Below, one piece after another: positions 1 through 5,573 of a DNA stretch of 6,099 nt. The stretch spans positions 1 through 6,099 of the forward strand of contig JAGWYX010000265.1 of the NCBI GenBank assembly GCA_018969165.1, given 5' to 3'. The DNA comes from Verrucomicrobiota bacterium. Lineage in GTDB: Bacteria > Verrucomicrobiota > Verrucomicrobiia > Limisphaerales > JAGWYX01. Made by a program: the position numbers and the translations under genes. Positions within the stretch are counted from its first letter, which is position 1. Every line of letters begins with the position of its first letter. The notes beneath the pieces are model-generated. The model ran no database searches. It saw only the letters and a list, made by a program, of their open reading frames with translations, and was not told the origin of the DNA.

Positions 1-311
1 GCCTGGCGTTGTTCTGGCAACGCCAACGGGAAGCAACCGGCGCCGTGGCCGGCCTGTGCCCGCGCCAAGCCAAGTCCCACAGCGCGATCTTTCCGATCGT
101 GCTCGGAGAGGCGGCGGCGGCGGTGCGGGCGGCCGAGGCCCTGCGCGCGCAGGGGATTTTTGTCCCGGCAATTCGATACCCGACCGTGGCCCGCGGCGCC
201 GCCCGCCTCCGCGTGACCGTCACGGCGGCTCACACGGTCGCCGACGTGGAACAACTCGCCGCTGGCCTGGCCGCTCTCCGCCTGCCTCCATCCCCCTCCC
301 GCGATGCATAA
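1..311 (+). CDS. bioF: 8-amino-7-oxononanoate synthase BioF, C-terminal end (5' truncated by window edge)
   Basis: This is the last ~102 codons of a gene entering from the left edge; the frame is open from position 3. The family is the PLP-dependent alpha-oxoamine synthases. BioF condenses pimeloyl-ACP or pimeloyl-CoA with alanine to 8-amino-7-oxononanoate in biotin synthesis, in the cytosol. Visible landmarks are SAIFPIVLGE, then GIFVPAIRYPTVARGAARLR, then VTVTAAHTVADVEQL. These match the small C-terminal domain of BioF, including the PAIR-x-PTV segment and the R-x-T-x-TAAH strand that close the family fold. The PLP-lysine domain lies outside the window. The closest relative, glycine C-acetyltransferase (Kbl), shares this region, but the overlap with bioA favours BioF. 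Its TAA stop lies inside the start of bioA (shared ATGCATAA, 8 bp), which implies one transcript and translational coupling. Confidence 0.9.
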   Translation, partial: LALFWQRQREATGAVAGLCPRQAKSHSAIFPIVLGEAAAAVRAAEALRAQGIFVPAIRYPTVARGAARLRVTVTAAHTVADVEQLAAGLAALRLPPSPSRDA

Positions 312-1812
312 GCTGGCGCGCCTCGATCATCGCTACGTCTGGCATCCGTTCACCCAAATGCGCGACTGGCTTGCGCGGGAGCCGATCGTGCTGGTGGCCG
401 GCCGGGGCGCGGTCTTGCGGGACGTGCGCGGCCGGGAATACCTCGATGCCAATGCCTCGATCTGGACCAACCTCCACGGACACAACCATCCGAGAATCAA
501 TGCCGCCATCCGCCGGCAACTGGGCAAAGTCGCGCACTCCTCCGCGCTCGGGTTCGCCAATGAACCGGCCTCGCTGCTGGCGGCAAGGCTGGTCGCGGCG
601 GCAAACCGTCCCTATGCGGAATGCGAAATGCGGAGTGCGGACTCGAGCATGGCCGCGAGACCAAAGGCAGTGGCGCAAGAGGCAGGACGCCAGTCACCTT
701 TGAGTCGGGTTTTTTTCTCCGACGATGGTTCGACGGCGATGGAAGTGGCGCTCAAGCTGGCTTACGAATTCGCGCGTCGGACCGGGCGCAGCCGGCGCCC
801 GCGCTTTCTCTCACTGGCAAGCGCGTATCATGGCGACACCGTCGGAGCGGTCAGCTTGGGTCACATCGACCTGTTCCACCGGGCCTACGCCGGGCTGCTG
901 TTCAAATCGGACACGGTGATGGCGCCGTATTGCTACCGATGCCCGTTCAACCGGGCCAAGCCGGAGCGTGCGGACGCCCGTGATTACCGGCGATGCAACT
1001 GGGAGTGTGTGGCCAAGGTGGAGCAGCAGTTCACGGCCCAACAACGGCGCGGCGATCCGTATGCCGCGCTGGTCGTTGAGCCGTTAGTCCAGGGTGCCGG
1101 GGGGATGATTGCACAACCGGCCGGCTGGTTGCGACAGGTGGTCCAGATCGCGCGCGGCCACGGGGCGCAGTTCATCGCGGACGAGGTCATGACCGGTTTC
1201 GGGCGGACCGGGACTTCGAAATCCGAGGTCCGGAGTGCGAAGTCGGAAATTCTCTTCGCGTGTCAACACGAAGGGGTGCTGCCGGACTTTCTGGCCGTTG
1301 CCAAGGGATTGACGGGGGGGTATCTGCCCATGGCGGCGACCTTGACGACGCCGGCGGTGTTTGACGCGTTCCTTGGCGATTACGCCGAGTTCAAGACGTT
1401 CTTCCACGGACACAGTTTCACCGCCAACCAACTCGGGGCGGCGGCGGCGTTGGCCAGCCTGGACCTGCTGCACTCCGCCGCCTCGGCGCAGGCGCGGCGC
1501 AGGCTCGAGGCGGCGCTCGCCCCGGCCCTGAGCAAGCTGTGGCCGTTGCCCAACGTGGGCGATATTCGCCGGGTGGGGCTGGTGGCCGGCATCGAGTTGG
1601 TCAAGGACTGGCGCACGCGCGAGCCATTCGATCTGCGCGACCGGGTCGGCATTCGCGTGTGCGAAGCGATGGCGCGGCGCGGGGTCCTCACGCGCCCGAT
1701 CGGCAATGTCATCGTCCTGATGCCACCCTACTGCGCGACTCCCGCCCAGGCCGACCGCATGGTGGAAGTGCTGCGCCGCGGGATCGTCGAGGTGTTGGGG
1801 CGCCGGCGATAG
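304..1812 (+). CDS. bioA: Adenosylmethionine-8-amino-7-oxononanoate aminotransferase (DAPA synthase) BioA
   Basis: A 502-residue class III (fold type I) PLP aminotransferase that converts 8-amino-7-oxononanoate to 7,8-diaminononanoate, in BioA with S-adenosylmethionine as amino donor. Seen in order: HRYVWHPFTQM near the N-terminus (the BioA-type WHP-[YF]-TQM substrate motif), DANASIWTNLHGHNHP, VFFSDDGSTAMEVALK, AYHGDTVGAVSLG, the PLP-aspartate motif FIADEVMTGFGRTG (Asp293) and the PLP lysine in AVAKGLTGGYLP (Lys334). The C-terminus has RRVGLVAGIELV and RPIGNVIVLMPPY. These make BioA more likely than another omega-aminotransferase. The usual family length is roughly 420-460. The excess comes from two in-frame insertions, at about residues 101-131 and 305-316, both built on a heptamer repeat. 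Cysteines 210, 213, 231 and 235 form CX2C-X17-CX3C. The ATG start overlaps the bioF stop, and no clear Shine-Dalgarno precedes it. Confidence 0.94.
   Translation: MHKLARLDHRYVWHPFTQMRDWLAREPIVLVAGRGAVLRDVRGREYLDANASIWTNLHGHNHPRINAAIRRQLGKVAHSSALGFANEPASLLAARLVAAANRPYAECEMRSADSSMAARPKAVAQEAGRQSPLSRVFFSDDGSTAMEVALKLAYEFARRTGRSRRPRFLSLASAYHGDTVGAVSLGHIDLFHRAYAGLLFKSDTVMAPYCYRCPFNRAKPERADARDYRRCNWECVAKVEQQFTAQQRRGDPYAALVVEPLVQGAGGMIAQPAGWLRQVVQIARGHGAQFIADEVMTGFGRTGTSKSEVRSAKSEILFACQHEGVLPDFLAVAKGLTGGYLPMAATLTTPAVFDAFLGDYAEFKTFFHGHSFTANQLGAAAALASLDLLHSAASAQARRRLEAALAPALSKLWPLPNVGDIRRVGLVAGIELVKDWRTREPFDLRDRVGIRVCEAMARRGVLTRPIGNVIVLMPPYCATPAQADRMVEVLRRGIVEVLGRRR
614..644 (+). repeat. Tandem heptamer array inside bioA (copy 1)
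   Basis: Four consecutive 7-mers read ATGCGGA, ATGCGAA, ATGCGGA and GTGCGGA (614-641). In the alternative register 617-644 they are CGGAATG, CGAAATG, CGGAGTG and CGGACTC. The array encodes ECEMRSADS (residues about 106-114) in a stretch that joins the two conserved BioA blocks LLAARLVAAA and LSRVFFSDDGS. BioA proteins normally have only a few linker residues there, so this is an insertion of about 30 residues that kept the frame. It shares 13 of 15 bases (631-645 against 1231-1245) with the second array in the same gene, read in the same frame. Confidence 0.75.
1217..1251 (+). repeat. Tandem heptamer array inside bioA (copy 2)
   Basis: Five consecutive 7-mers read CGAAATC, CGAGGTC, CGGAGTG, CGAAGTC and GGAAATT, consensus CGRARTS. 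With T1216 they make a 36-nt, 12-codon insertion encoding SKSEVRSAKSEI (residues 305-316). It sits exactly between the PLP-aspartate motif DEVMTGFGRTGT and LFACQHEGV, two blocks that are almost adjacent in ordinary BioA. The reading frame is kept. The array belongs to the same repeat family as the one at 614-644. Confidence 0.78.
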
Positions 1813-1842
1813 CGCAGGAACCGACGCGGTATCGCAAGGGAC

Positions 1843-1855
1843 CCGCGAAGCACGC
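1843..1855. repeat. 13-bp direct repeat, left copy (candidate target-site duplication)
   Basis: CCGCGAAGCACGC, repeated without mismatch at 1962-1974. The two copies bracket the palindromic element at 1858-1958, with only 2-3 bases between each copy and the outermost paired bases. Identity stops at both ends of the 13-mer, as expected for a duplicated insertion target. Confidence 0.6.
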
Positions 1856-1857
1856 AG

Positions 1858-1958
1858 TGTCCTAATTTCGGAGCGCGGCTCTATGAGCCGCAGCACAGCG
1901 GCTTCAATATCAAGCCGCTGCGAGTCGCAGACTCGCGCTCCAACCGCAAATTCGGACA
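1858..1958. repeat. REP/MITE-like imperfect palindrome with cloverleaf folding potential, between convergent genes
   Basis: The outermost arms TGTCC (1858-1862) and GGACA (1954-1958) are followed inward by AATTT (1864-1868) and AAATT (1948-1952). A further stem is GGAGC (1870-1874) with GCTCC (1937-1941), extendable to GGAGCGCG/CGCGCTCC. Inside lie three perfect hairpins: GCGGCTC/GAGCCGC with a 3-nt loop (1875-1891), CAGCGGCTT/AAGCCGCTG with a 7-nt loop (1896-1920), and CGAGTC/GACTCG with a 3-nt loop (1921-1935). This is the architecture of a non-coding REP or MITE-like element. It lies between the bioA stop and the methyltransferase stop, so it could also act as a bidirectional transcription barrier, although no U-tract follows. 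An exact 13-bp direct repeat flanks it. Confidence 0.8.
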
Positions 1959-1961
1959 TTG

Positions 1962-1974
1962 CCGCGAAGCACGC
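1962..1974. repeat. 13-bp direct repeat, right copy (candidate target-site duplication)
   Basis: CCGCGAAGCACGC, identical to 1843-1855, immediately right of the palindromic element. If the element plus one copy is removed, the remaining convergent spacer between the bioA stop and the methyltransferase stop is only about 65-70 bp, a normal size for this compact region. Confidence 0.6.
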
Positions 1975-1998
1975 GCCGCCAGTCGTCAGCGCCGGTTT

Positions 1999-2775
1999 TC
2001 AACTCTTGATCGCCGAGTAGTCGCTCAGAATCCGATGGCAGACGCGCCGATGCGCCTCCTGGAAGCCGGCCGCGGCGAGCGCTTCGAGGATGGCTGCGGG
2101 CGGGGCGCATTGGTCGATGGTCGCCCAGTAATAGCGGAGCAGTTGTCGCGCCTCCGCACGGCCCGACAGCGGACGAGCCAACCAGGGAACCACTCGAAGC
2201 AAATGAAACCGCAGCATGGCCCGGCCCAGTTTCGACTCGGGCCGGCTGATTTCCAAGAGCAACACCCGTCCGCCGGGCACCAGGACACGGCGTAGTTCGG
2301 CGAAAAACTGGCGCAGATCGGCGACGTGCCGCAGGGCGTAACCCATCGTGATGAAGTCGAAGGCGCCGGCGGCGAACGGCAACCGCTCACCGAAGGCTTG
2401 CACCAACGCCACCGGATGGCGACGGTGGTTGGCGGCGAGCATGCCGCGACTCGGATCGACGCCGACCAGATCGCACATCGGCAAGCCCAGTTCCCGCGCC
2501 GCCTGGAGGACCAGCCCGGTGCCGGTGGCCACATCCAGCAGCCTCGCCCCCGGTCGAAGTCCCGCCTGCTGGAGCGCCTGTCGCCGGTAGTGTCGGTCCG
2601 CACCGAAGGCGATCGCCGCGCTCACCCGGTCGTAAGCCTCGGCGGTGCGGTCAAACAGCGTCTGGACGAAGCGAGACCGTTCCTCGGCCATCGCATAGAA
2701 TTCAGGCAGCTCCGGGTGCGGTGGCAAGTGCGGCTGGTTCGGGGTCGCCAGCGGAGGGACCGGGCCCGGGTTCAT
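1999..2775 (-). CDS. UbiE/MenG-like class I SAM-dependent methyltransferase
   Basis: A 258-residue Rossmann-fold methyltransferase. Motif I is LLDVATGTGLVL (about 79-90), the acidic-loop aspartate is in VGVDPSRGML, and FDFITMGYALRHVADL followed by RRVLVPGGRVLLLEISRPE (about 139-180) is the UbiE/Coq5/MenG signature. The N-terminal FDRTAEAYDRVSAAIAFG also matches that family. The C-terminus (AGFQEAHRRVCHRILSDYSA) departs from the usual UbiE ending. Real UbiE/MenG methylates quinone precursors. Here the gene ends a ketosynthase-ACP operon, 2 bp after the ACP stop (TGA-AC-ATG), so methylation of the operon's acyl or polyketide product is the likelier role; this is inference. A BioC-like role on an acyl-ACP carboxylate is conceivable, but the sequence looks closer to UbiE than to BioC. 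The first 28 residues are proline-rich, and ATG 2691 is an alternative start. Confidence 0.88.
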   Translation of the reverse strand: MNPGPVPPLATPNQPHLPPHPELPEFYAMAEERSRFVQTLFDRTAEAYDRVSAAIAFGADRHYRRQALQQAGLRPGARLLDVATGTGLVLQAARELGLPMCDLVGVDPSRGMLAANHRRHPVALVQAFGERLPFAAGAFDFITMGYALRHVADLRQFFAELRRVLVPGGRVLLLEISRPESKLGRAMLRFHLLRVVPWLARPLSGRAEARQLLRYYWATIDQCAPPAAILEALAAAGFQEAHRRVCHRILSDYSAIKS

Positions 2776-2777
2776 GT

Positions 2778-3062
2778 TCAGGGTTCCACGCTGCGGCCGG
2801 CGCCGTGCTGTTCGAGTGCGCCCGCGATGGTGTTGACGCTCTGGAGGGTGCGGCGCGCCACTTCCGGATCGGGGATTTTAAGCCCGTAGTTCTTGTCCAG
2901 CGCGACGACCAACTGGAGGGCATCCACCGAATCCAGGCCCAGGCTGCCGGGACCGAACAGGGGTTGATCGTCGGCGATCTCGGCCGCGTTGAGTTGGAGC
3001 ATGAGATTCTCCACCAGCAGGCGCTTGATTTGGGCCTTCAGGCCGGTCAATGGGTCGCTCAT
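2778..3062 (-). CDS. Acyl carrier protein
   Basis: A 94-residue ACP, close to the usual 75-95. The phosphopantetheine site is the serine of GLDSVDALQLV (Ser45), preceded by QPLFGPGSLGLDS. The helical segment LKAQIKRLLVENL near the N-terminus and the C-terminal helix around TIAGALEQ fit the four-helix fold. After 4'-phosphopantetheinylation it would carry the chain made by the upstream ketosynthases. The variant FGPGSLGLDS (rather than the FabD-type DLGADSLD of housekeeping AcpP) is typical of dedicated ACPs in polyene and secondary fatty-acid clusters, so this is probably not the general AcpP. The ATG at 3062 is chosen because an upstream extension to 3179 would overlap the ketosynthase gene and adds no ACP-like residues. 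The 64-bp gap before it is the only real gap in the operon. Confidence 0.92.
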   Translation of the reverse strand: MSDPLTGLKAQIKRLLVENLMLQLNAAEIADDQPLFGPGSLGLDSVDALQLVVALDKNYGLKIPDPEVARRTLQSVNTIAGALEQHGAGRSVEP

Positions 3063-3126
3063 AGGGTTCGCGGTCAAATTTGCGCCCCGAACCTGTGGGG
3101 AAGAACGCTTCGGAGCAAGCGAGAAA

Positions 3127-4146
3127 TCACGCAAAACGAGCGCCGATCGCCTGCTGGCTGGCGCCGACCACGCTGACATTGGCCGCCTTGAATTTGCCGC
3201 GACGCAGCGATTCGCAGGCCAGAACGCATTGCCAGGCGGCTGCGGCGGTGAACGCCTCCCCCAGCACTACCTTTGGCGCCAGGCGCGCGCCAGGCCAATC
3301 GCCCCAGGCATTCTCCTCCGCCAAGTCCGCGCCTGGCAGGTTGCGGGTGCTCAGGCAGAGCAGTTCCCCAGGCGCGCCGGCCGGTAACTGCGCCCGCATG
3401 CGACGCGCGGCCTCGACCTGTTCCCGTCGGTCGGCGAAGGAGAACGCGTCGGTCACGGCCACCAGTTCCGCGAACGTCTGGGCGCGGTCCTCCGCGACCA
3501 GGTAGAGCGCGCCGGCCCCGGCGCTGTGCACGGCCCGACGTCGAAACAATCGCAGCGCATCGGCCATGATCCAGTCGGTTTCTTCGGCGCCAATCACCAG
3601 GCATCCTGCCACCCGGCCGTTCAGGAGCCAATCGGCAGCGAGCGCCACTCCCTGGAGATAGGCGCCGTTGTCACCCACGAGCGTGTAGTTCGATCCCCCG
3701 GCGCCCAGGCAAGCGGCCAAGTGACTGGCGGGCGCGTTAAACACCGTCTCGGGGAACACGAGCGGGCTGGCGGTAGCGGGGTCTCGGAGGGTTTCCTCGA
3801 AGAATCGCCGGGAGTAACAGACGCTGCCCGCCATCACGCACACCACGATCCCAAGCCGCTCCGCGACCCACGCCCCATCGGCAACGTCCGGGCCCAGCGC
3901 TTCCAAGGCTGCCGCCACCGCGTAGTGTGAAATCGCGCTCGAGCGGCGCAGCCGGGGATGGGCCAGGATTCTCGGGCGATCCACCGGCGTCGGGACCTGC
4001 CGGACGCGCAGGGGCTCAGCCCAGCCCGGCCGCGCCAGGGATTGCACCGGCAGCGGTTCATGATGCTCCGCCGCCGCGCGCAATGCCGGCAAGCTCCAAC
4101 CGGCGGGCGAAACGGCGCCGAGTCCGCGCACGAATACCCGGCTCAC
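3127..4146 (-). CDS. Degenerate beta-ketoacyl synthase-like protein (chain-length-factor-like, catalytically dead)
   Basis: A 339-residue thiolase-fold protein with a recognisable KS N-terminus (VFVRGLGAVSPAG) and a conserved SPLVFPETVFNAPASHLAA block. Aligned by eye with the neighbouring intact KS, the nucleophilic Cys becomes Asn (VGDNGAYLQG, Asn160). The NAHGTGT histidine region is replaced by LCLSTRNLPG, with Thr at the His position. The K-x3-GH motif becomes KVVLGEAF, keeping Lys but with Glu for His. It also lacks the C-terminal GFGG loop. It therefore cannot be a normal condensing enzyme and is best read as a KS-beta/chain-length-factor-like partner of the upstream KS. It may belong to the short ketoacyl-synt_2 type family; this is from memory. 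GTG 4146 is chosen because it forms a 4-bp GTGA overlap with the preceding stop and lies 5 nt after GGAGG (4156-4152). A GTG at 4152 would sit inside that Shine-Dalgarno. Confidence 0.85.
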   Translation of the reverse strand: MSRVFVRGLGAVSPAGWSLPALRAAAEHHEPLPVQSLARPGWAEPLRVRQVPTPVDRPRILAHPRLRRSSAISHYAVAAALEALGPDVADGAWVAERLGIVVCVMAGSVCYSRRFFEETLRDPATASPLVFPETVFNAPASHLAACLGAGGSNYTLVGDNGAYLQGVALAADWLLNGRVAGCLVIGAEETDWIMADALRLFRRRAVHSAGAGALYLVAEDRAQTFAELVAVTDAFSFADRREQVEAARRMRAQLPAGAPGELLCLSTRNLPGADLAEENAWGDWPGARLAPKVVLGEAFTAAAAWQCVLACESLRRGKFKAANVSVVGASQQAIGARFA

Positions 4147-5384
4147 GACCACCTCCGCAACAGCAACGAAGCGTTGGCTCCGCCGAAACCAAACGAGTTC
4201 GAGAGCGCCACCCGGACGGGTGCGTCAGCCGGGGCTTGAACGATCCGGAACCGGCCAGCCGGATCCGGCGCGATCAACGAAAGCTGTGGCGGCAGCCATT
4301 GCCCGCGGATCGCCATCAGGCACGCCACCGCCTCGGCGGCCCCCGCGGCACCGAGCAGGTGACCAATCCCCGCCTTGGTGGAGCTGACCGGGAGCGTCGG
4401 TGCGCGTGGTCCGGCCCAACGGTTGATGGCGAGCGCTTCCGTGGCATCGTTTGCCGGAGTCCCGGTCCCGTGCGCGTTGACGTAATCGACCTGCGCCGGG
4501 CCGATGCCGGCGCTGGCGCACGCCGCGGTCATCGTGGCACAAGCGGTGTCCCCTCCCGGATGGGGCTGGGTCAGGTGATGAGTGTCCGTCGCCGCGCCAT
4601 AGCCGATGATCTCGCCGAGGATTTCGGCGTTGCGGCGGCGCGCCGGCTCGAGTGATTCCAGCGCGAGGATGGCCGCGCCCTCACCCAGGGCCAAGCCGTC
4701 GCGGCCGGCGTCGAACGGGCGGCACCTGGTCGGAGACAAGGCTTGCAGGGAATCGAAGCCGGCGAAGGTCAATTGGCACAACGCATCGTAGCCGCCAGCC
4801 AGCGCGCGTTCCGTCCGGCCGGTCCGTACCAGTTCCCAAGCGTGACCGAGGGCGTTGGTGCCGGAAGCGCAGGCATTGGCGATGATGGTGATGGGACCGC
4901 GAAAGCCCAAGGCGGCGCCAACCTCCAGCCCTTGGCGCTGCGCCTGGTAATGCACGATGCGGGTCGGTTGACCGCGGGACAGCGCGGGTCGTGCCAGCGC
5001 CTGTTTCACGTAGGCTTCGCCGAGGGTCATGCCGCCGCCGGTCGTGCCCAACACCAGCGGCAATCGCTCGCCGCCCGTCCATCCGGCCTGCCCCCAGGCC
5101 TCGCCGGCGGCCAGCAGCAGCATGCGCGTGGCGCGATCCAGTCGGCGACCCACCCGGCTGGCCGCGTCGTCCGACTCGGGAGCCGCGGGTAAATCCACCT
5201 CCGCCGCCAACCGCGCGCGTTGCCGGGAAACGTCAAATAACGTGACCGGCCGAAACGCTGCGCGCCCGGCGCGAAAGCCGTCTGCGTTGGCGCGCCAGCC
5301 AAGACCAAGGGCGGTCACGATGCCGGCGCCGGTGACCACGACGCGGACGGGTGCGGCTGCGGTTTGATTCGGCGGGAACAGCAC
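4143..5384 (-). CDS. Beta-ketoacyl-ACP synthase, FabF/KAS II type (KS-alpha)
   Basis: A 413-residue condensing enzyme, the normal length for FabF. It joins malonyl-ACP to an acyl chain by decarboxylative Claisen condensation. All catalytic features are present: the nucleophile Cys172 in ANACASGTNALG, His305 in VNAHGTGTPANDATE, Lys337 and His342 in SSTKAGIGHLLGAAGA, and the gating loop SNSFGFGGANAS with Phe400. VVVTGAGIVTALG marks the N-terminus. It is the first gene of a four-gene minus-strand operon, followed with a 4-bp overlap by its degenerate partner, then an ACP and a methyltransferase. That context points to a specialised KS-alpha rather than housekeeping FabF. The start is a GTG without a good Shine-Dalgarno; the frame is closed upstream by a TAA at 5420-5418, so any alternative moves it by only a few codons. 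Confidence 0.93.
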   Translation of the reverse strand: MLFPPNQTAAAPVRVVVTGAGIVTALGLGWRANADGFRAGRAAFRPVTLFDVSRQRARLAAEVDLPAAPESDDAASRVGRRLDRATRMLLLAAGEAWGQAGWTGGERLPLVLGTTGGGMTLGEAYVKQALARPALSRGQPTRIVHYQAQRQGLEVGAALGFRGPITIIANACASGTNALGHAWELVRTGRTERALAGGYDALCQLTFAGFDSLQALSPTRCRPFDAGRDGLALGEGAAILALESLEPARRRNAEILGEIIGYGAATDTHHLTQPHPGGDTACATMTAACASAGIGPAQVDYVNAHGTGTPANDATEALAINRWAGPRAPTLPVSSTKAGIGHLLGAAGAAEAVACLMAIRGQWLPPQLSLIAPDPAGRFRIVQAPADAPVRVALSNSFGFGGANASLLLRRWS

Positions 5385-5470
5385 GGCTTGGCTCAGGAAC
5401 CGGTGGCAGGTTGCGCGTTAAAGCCCAGACCCAGTTCGACGGACGAACCGCATGGATCGAACACGGGCCC

Positions 5471-5499
5471 ATTAAAAGCGGGTCCGAAGCGCCAGGCAA
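5471..5499 (-). promoter_or_regulatory. Candidate sigma70-type promoter for the ketosynthase operon
   Basis: On the minus strand a -35 box TTGCCT (5499-5494) is followed after exactly 17 bp by a -10 box TTTAAT (5476-5471). The -10 matches the consensus at 5 of 6 positions and the -35 at 4 of 6. It would start transcripts near 5464, about 80 nt before the GTG of the first ketosynthase gene, and it lies in the only sizeable gap upstream of that operon. This rests on sequence match alone. Confidence 0.45.
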
Positions 5500-5538
5500 C
5501 GCATTTCCGGCTGGGGCTCTGACCGGCGGGTTTGGACA

Positions 5539-5567
5539 TTGGCAGCATCACATTTCTAACCTATATT
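5539..5567 (+). promoter_or_regulatory. Candidate sigma70-type promoter for the small secreted protein gene
   Basis: A -35 box TTGGCA (5539-5544), a 17-bp spacer and a -10 box TATATT (5562-5567), each matching the consensus at 5 of 6 positions. The segment is AT-rich within otherwise GC-rich DNA. The predicted start of transcription (about 5574) falls on the ATG of the gene, so the mRNA would be leaderless if that ATG is used. It lies about 40 bp from the oppositely directed candidate promoter. Confidence 0.6.
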
Positions 5568-5573
5568 TCGGGC

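Noticed and set aside
1858..1958. Palindrome as a tRNA, an integron attC site or a CRISPR repeat
   Set aside because: The arms do not have tRNA dimensions, T-loop or anticodon features; there are no RYYYAAC/GTTRRRY core sites; and the unit is not repeated with spacers.
1084..1959. A 291-codon minus-strand open frame antisense to bioA
   Set aside because: It is the shadow of a high-GC coding gene. Its translation has no domain motif, and it runs into the palindromic spacer, whereas the plus strand encodes an unmistakable BioA.
1813..1998. Simple rho-independent terminator after bioA
   Set aside because: The hairpins are GC-rich, but no run of T follows on either strand. A termination role is possible, but the canonical form is not met.
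2326..2889. A 187-codon plus-strand open frame across the methyltransferase and ACP genes
   Set aside because: The translation is Arg/Gly-rich with no recognisable motif, and it crosses two clear minus-strand genes.
3063..3179. N-terminal extension of the ACP to a GTG at 3179
   Set aside because: The extra 39 residues are not ACP-like and would overlap the end of the ketosynthase-like gene. ATG 3062 gives a normal ACP length.
4147..4152. GTG at 4152 as the start of the degenerate ketosynthase
   Set aside because: That codon lies within the GGAGG Shine-Dalgarno. GTG 4146 gives good spacing, a GTGA stop-start overlap and a family-like N-terminus.
5233..5499. An 88-codon minus-strand frame overlapping the start of the intact ketosynthase
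   Set aside because: It is Arg-rich with no motif and lies out of frame with the strong KS coding sequence and its promoter region.
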